Shown: piece after piece, positions 29,850 through 32,785 of the stretch | How positions within the stretch are numbered: the stretch's first letter is position 1 | Layout: each line of letters starts with the position of its first letter | Assembly (NCBI RefSeq): GCF_900167415.1 | Contig: NZ_FUWU01000037.1 | Coordinates: forward strand, 1 to 32,785 | DNA length: 32,785 bases | Direction: 5' to 3' | DNA from: Fibrobacter intestinalis | Lineage (GTDB): Bacteria > Fibrobacterota > Fibrobacteria > Fibrobacterales > Fibrobacteraceae | The notes under the pieces: generated by a model | Databases searched by the model: none | Seen by the model: the letters and a program-made list of their open reading frames with translations, nothing else | Told to the model about the DNA's origin: nothing | Position numbers and translations under genes: made by a program

Positions 29850-32264
29850 ATGAAATTTTGCGCTCTTTTGGCAGGAATTGCTGTCGCGGCAACTTTTAGC
29901 TTTGGACGAGTCGGTCCTGTGAGCCAATATGGGCAACTTCAGGCGGGTAAAAATACGAATGGCGCGGGAAGAATTTACGGTTCCTGTCCCGCTTATTCCA
30001 CTTCGGGAAACGAAGTTCAAGTTCAGGGCATGAGCCTTTTTTGGAGCATAGCTGCCGATGTGGGCACTCCGTTTTGGACGGCGGATATTGTATCTGGGCT
30101 TGTCGAAAAACAGAACATCCAGTTGATTCGCGCGCCGATGGGTGTCGATGAAGACTGGGGCTCCGGAAATTACTTTACAAATTCATCTTATTATCAGGGG
30201 CTAATGAATACGGTGGTGCAGGCGGCCATCAGTAACGATATTTATGTGATTATCGACTACCATTCTCACAAGGCGAATGAAAATGTGGAAAATGCCAAGA
30301 CGTTTTTCAAATACATGGCGGAAAAATGGGGAAAATACGACAATGTGATTTTTGAAGTTTTTAATGAACCCACAGAACAAAGCTGGGGAACGATCAAGAG
30401 TTATGCCGACCAGGTGATTTCCGTTATCCGCCAGTATTCCGACAACTTGATTATCGTGGGAAGCCGTAATTGGGACCAGTATCCCAATGAAGCGATTTCT
30501 AATCCGATTTCGGATAAAAACGTCGCCTATACGTTCCACTATTATGCGGGAAGTCATTATACAAATAAGGAAGGTGCGAATGCGGTTACGGCGATGAACG
30601 CAGGCCTTTCCGTTTTTGTCTCGGAGTGGGGAACGGTTGACGCTTCGGGCAATGGCGGTTTTAATAGCGGCAATAGCGCCACTTGGCTGAACTGGATGAA
30701 CAATAATAAACTCTCTGGCGCAAACTGGTCCGTTTCCAATAAAGATGAAAGTGCTTCGTATTTTAATGGTTCGGCGTGGAATTATTCGGAAAGTGGAAAT
30801 TGGGTGAATACGAATGTTTTCAGCAAATTGCCGACTTCCTACAAAGCGTGTTCGGGCGTTTCGGTGAGCTCTAGTTCAACGGCTTCCAGCTCTTCGTCGA
30901 TCCCGGCGGGCTATACGGATTATATTGACGATTTTGAAGATGGGGACTCTTTGGCGTTTACCGGAGGTGTCTGGTATGCTTATACAGATAAGGGCGATGC
31001 AGGGCAGTCTTCGATTTCGAACACCCCGAACACGGATAAAAACGGCGTTGCGGGTTATGATGTTGTTTTTTCTGCTGACAACGGCACTCAAAATATGGCG
31101 GGGCTAAAAAAAATCGTTCTTTCGCAAGGCGGGAATAAATACGAACCTTATGTCGCGTTGGGAGTCAAGCTGAATCCGGATGAATCGGCTTATGATTTGT
31201 CGAGCTGCAATACGATTTCCTACAAATACAAAGGTGCTGCGCACAACTTTAAAGCGGAAGATATGAATGTTTCCGATTATGGCTTCCATCAGGTAGCTAA
31301 ATTGGCAACGAATTCCTGGACTTCGGTCAATTTGTCTTGGTCGCAGTTGAACCAGCCTTCGTGGGCCGATGCAGTAACCCTTTCCCAAAAGCGCATCAAT
31401 AAGTTCACTTGGGAAATCAAGGGCGATTTGAAAGGAACGCAGCCGACCTACAATTACTTGTACATCGATGATGTGCGCTGCAATGGAATGGCCATTAAGC
31501 CGGTCGTTCCGGCTTCCAGCAGTTCGGGAAAATCCAGTTCTTCTGCGGCATCTTCATCGAGTGTCAAGCCTTCTAGCTCTTCAGCGATTTCCTCGTCGAG
31601 CGTCAAACCATCCAGTTCTTCAGCGATTTCCTCGTCGAGCGTCAAACCATCCAGCTCTTCGGCGATTTCCTCGTCGAGTGTGCAATCCTCTAGCTCCAGC
31701 ATTTCAACCTCTTATATTGTAGCAGGAAATCTGTCGCAGACTGTCGCCAAGGGAAGTTCAATAGAAACCGTTACGATTTCGAATGTGACTTCTTTTATCC
31801 GGCTTTCTTGGAATTTGGGCAGCTTCGGCAGCCTGAATGTGGAGCCTTCAGGAACAACGGTGACAATTTCCGGAAAAGTTGAAACTTGGGCTTCCGTCGG
31901 CAAAGTCACTGAAACTTTGGTGATTAATGGAGACACGGTGTATTTCAACATGAGCATTGTGGAAGAAGGAACGGAAATTTCGAGTTCCTCGGCGGAAAAC
32001 GGCTCCAGCAGCTCGGACGGTTCAACGGAGATTGTCATGCTTCCTTCCATGTCCTCTCTTTCTGTTGCGCTTGTCGGGCGCTCTTTGGAAATAGCGAGTG
32101 CGAATCCCGTAAACGTGGAAATCTTCGATATGCAGGGACGTCTTTTGAAGAGAATCCCGCAGGTGAATGGCTTGGTTTCGTTGGCATCCTTGCGGCAGGG
32201 TTCCTATATCGTTCGGGTACGTTCGCTTTCGTCGAATTGGACAAGACGAATTTCGATTCGTTGA
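29850..32264 (+). CDS. Secreted GH5 endoglucanase with carbohydrate-binding domain and Ser-rich linkers
   Basis: Predicted extracellular cellulase that cuts beta-1,4-glucan. Of 804 residues, 1-19 form a signal peptide. Residues about 20-335 are a GH5 catalytic domain, with acid/base E173 in IFEVFNEP and nucleophile E259 in VFVSEWGT; HYYAG and IIDYHSH are also family features. Residues about 351-547 form a CBM11/30-like beta-sandwich starting DYIDDFEDGD. About 548-620 is a Ser/Ala/Pro linker with three tandem VKPSSSSAISSSS units. About 621-708 is a beta domain I do not recognise. After a second Ser-rich linker the last ~75 residues end in a sorting-like tail (VEIFDMQGRLLKRIPQ, then GSYIVRVRS). 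A GAGGT site lies 5 bp before the ATG. The gene has its own promoter and terminator. Confidence 0.93.
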   Translation: MKFCALLAGIAVAATFSFGRVGPVSQYGQLQAGKNTNGAGRIYGSCPAYSTSGNEVQVQGMSLFWSIAADVGTPFWTADIVSGLVEKQNIQLIRAPMGVDEDWGSGNYFTNSSYYQGLMNTVVQAAISNDIYVIIDYHSHKANENVENAKTFFKYMAEKWGKYDNVIFEVFNEPTEQSWGTIKSYADQVISVIRQYSDNLIIVGSRNWDQYPNEAISNPISDKNVAYTFHYYAGSHYTNKEGANAVTAMNAGLSVFVSEWGTVDASGNGGFNSGNSATWLNWMNNNKLSGANWSVSNKDESASYFNGSAWNYSESGNWVNTNVFSKLPTSYKACSGVSVSSSSTASSSSSIPAGYTDYIDDFEDGDSLAFTGGVWYAYTDKGDAGQSSISNTPNTDKNGVAGYDVVFSADNGTQNMAGLKKIVLSQGGNKYEPYVALGVKLNPDESAYDLSSCNTISYKYKGAAHNFKAEDMNVSDYGFHQVAKLATNSWTSVNLSWSQLNQPSWADAVTLSQKRINKFTWEIKGDLKGTQPTYNYLYIDDVRCNGMAIKPVVPASSSSGKSSSSAASSSSVKPSSSSAISSSSVKPSSSSAISSSSVKPSSSSAISSSSVQSSSSSISTSYIVAGNLSQTVAKGSSIETVTISNVTSFIRLSWNLGSFGSLNVEPSGTTVTISGKVETWASVGKVTETLVINGDTVYFNMSIVEEGTEISSSSAENGSSSSDGSTEIVMLPSMSSLSVALVGRSLEIASANPVNVEIFDMQGRLLKRIPQVNGLVSLASLRQGSYIVRVRSLSSNWTRRISIR
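31563..31679 (+). repeat. Three tandem 39-bp repeats coding the Ser-rich linker
   Basis: Starts at 31563, 31602 and 31641 encode VKPSSSSAISSSS three times in frame, with a near-match partial unit on each side. Differences are few and mostly synonymous. Copy number can change by slippage, changing linker length without breaking the frame. Confidence 0.85.
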
Positions 32265-32286
32265 TTTTCTCCACAAAGAGAGAAAG

Positions 32287-32312
32287 GTCTCCGCTTCGGC
32301 GGAGGCTTTTTT
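32287..32312 (+). terminator. Strong intrinsic terminator of the GH5 gene
   Basis: GTCTCCGC (32287-32294), loop TTCG, GCGGAGGC (32299-32306), then TTTTTT. The UUCG-type tetraloop and G+C-rich stem make this a textbook terminator 22 bp after the stop. Confidence 0.93.
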
Positions 32313-32479
32313 GTATAAATCGAAAAGCTGGCGGCAAGTGATGCGAAACCCGAAAATTGTACACAACAATCGAGATTTTTATGGGAAATTATATACAATC
32401 TTCCTCCAAATTCCTTCAAATAATTTTTTTTCAAAGCGTGGATTTCTTTTTCACAAGGGGAATTTCTTCTCGCAGACTG

Positions 32480-32569
32480 CGAGGTGCTCGCCTACGCCCA
32501 TGAGCCTTGGAAGCTCTGCTTCCTTTAGGCGAATTGTGCAAAGCCGAAGCAATCTGTGCTGGCACCTCG
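32480..32569. repeat. Nested inverted repeats
   Basis: CGAGGTGC (32480-32487) pairs with GCACCTCG (32562-32569), and inside it TCGCCTA (32488-32494) pairs with TAGGCGA (32526-32532). The two inner and outer arms abut on the left side, so a two-step stem is possible. Confidence 0.6.
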
Positions 32570-32648
32570 TCATTGCGAGGAGCGTAGCGACGTGGCAATC
32601 TTGTCAGCGGGAAAGGATTGCTTCACCCCTCCGGGTTTCGCAATGACG
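32568..32648. repeat. Dispersed palindromic repeat element
   Basis: An 81-bp element with ends CGTCATTGCGA (32568-32578) and TCGCAATGACG (32638-32648) as a perfect 11-bp inverted repeat. The inside has GGCAATC (32594-32600) and GATTGCTTCAC (32616-32626). The end sequence resembles short intergenic repeats seen in many bacteria. No coding capacity. Confidence 0.7.
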
Positions 32649-32785
32649 GTCGCTTTCAAATATGACTGATTTTCTCCTTGGTGGGTACGCAATGACGAAT
32701 ACTACTAGTCTCCTCGAAGATAATGCCTGCAAGCAAGCTTGCTGCGCAACATTCGCCTTGCACGCTTTTGCAAAGGCTCCCTTCC

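Larger units (their letters stand above)
32313..32785 (+). other. Non-coding stretch rich in inverted repeats
   Basis: No gene is credible. The first ~150 bp are AT-rich, then nested inverted repeats at 32480-32569 and a palindromic repeat at 32568-32648 follow, with a further partial copy of the repeat end (ACGCAATGACGA, about 32689-32700) and a perfect 12-bp palindrome AGCAAGCTTGCT at 32732-32743. The window ends here. Confidence 0.75.

Noticed and set aside
32167-32646. Plus-strand frame of about 159 codons across the end of the cellulase and the terminator
   Set aside because: It passes through the terminator and repeats, and overlaps the cellulase end out of frame.
32480-32648. Could the repeats be a CRISPR array
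   Set aside because: No evenly spaced identical repeats with unique spacers and no cas genes in the window.

Overview
The window looks like chromosomal DNA of a cellulolytic Gram-negative bacterium of the Fibrobacter group (Fibrobacterota). The best lineage clue is the last gene, a secreted GH5 cellulase with a poly-serine linker, a second carbohydrate-binding-type domain and a C-terminal 'DxxGRLL'-type tail. The PorV-like outer-membrane protein and several large secreted proteins with signal peptides fit that group. The assignment rests on gene style, not on any search.

Layout. Positions 1-5.3 kb hold housekeeping genes: the end of pgi, rubrerythrin, an unknown gene, a PBP4-type D,D-peptidase fused to a second wall-hydrolase domain, and aroA. 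Positions 5.3-6.6 kb hold a lone cNMP-fold protein and an acyl-ACP thioesterase. Positions 6.7-15.2 kb form a surface-polysaccharide cluster (rmlA, rmlB, rmlC, a low-molecular-weight tyrosine phosphatase, a Wzc-like co-polymerase and manC). A DNA cytosine methyltransferase and its probable restriction endonuclease are inserted between rmlB and rmlC. No rmlD, glycosyltransferase, flippase or polymerase is present here.

Positions 15.4-20.05 kb hold a secreted triple-FKBP protein and, divergently, a tightly overlapping operon: an unknown membrane protein, a PorV-type barrel with an inserted beta-propeller, and queH. Positions 20.05-24.05 kb form an accessory island. It begins with palindromic repeats and the 3' relic of a lost gene, followed by a secreted multidomain cysteine-protease-like protein and a translationally coupled secreted protein. 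The tail of that last gene is a 112-bp, about 90% identical copy of the relic, so the two-gene cassette is bracketed by direct repeats.

Positions 24.07-29.7 kb are metabolic. mnmA and dapF run leftward. Chorismate mutase, tyrA, a degenerate EPSP-synthase paralogue and nadK run rightward. The GH5 cellulase follows, with a good promoter and a strong terminator. The last 500 bases are non-coding and rich in inverted repeats.

The most interesting items are the direct-repeat-flanked secreted protease cassette with its abrupt base-composition shift, the propeller-in-barrel protein, the Wzc homologue lacking the Walker A lysine, the PBP4-DUF1460 fusion, the restriction-modification pair inside the rhamnose operon, and the degenerate second EPSP synthase. 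I found no rRNA, tRNA, CRISPR array or transposase gene.
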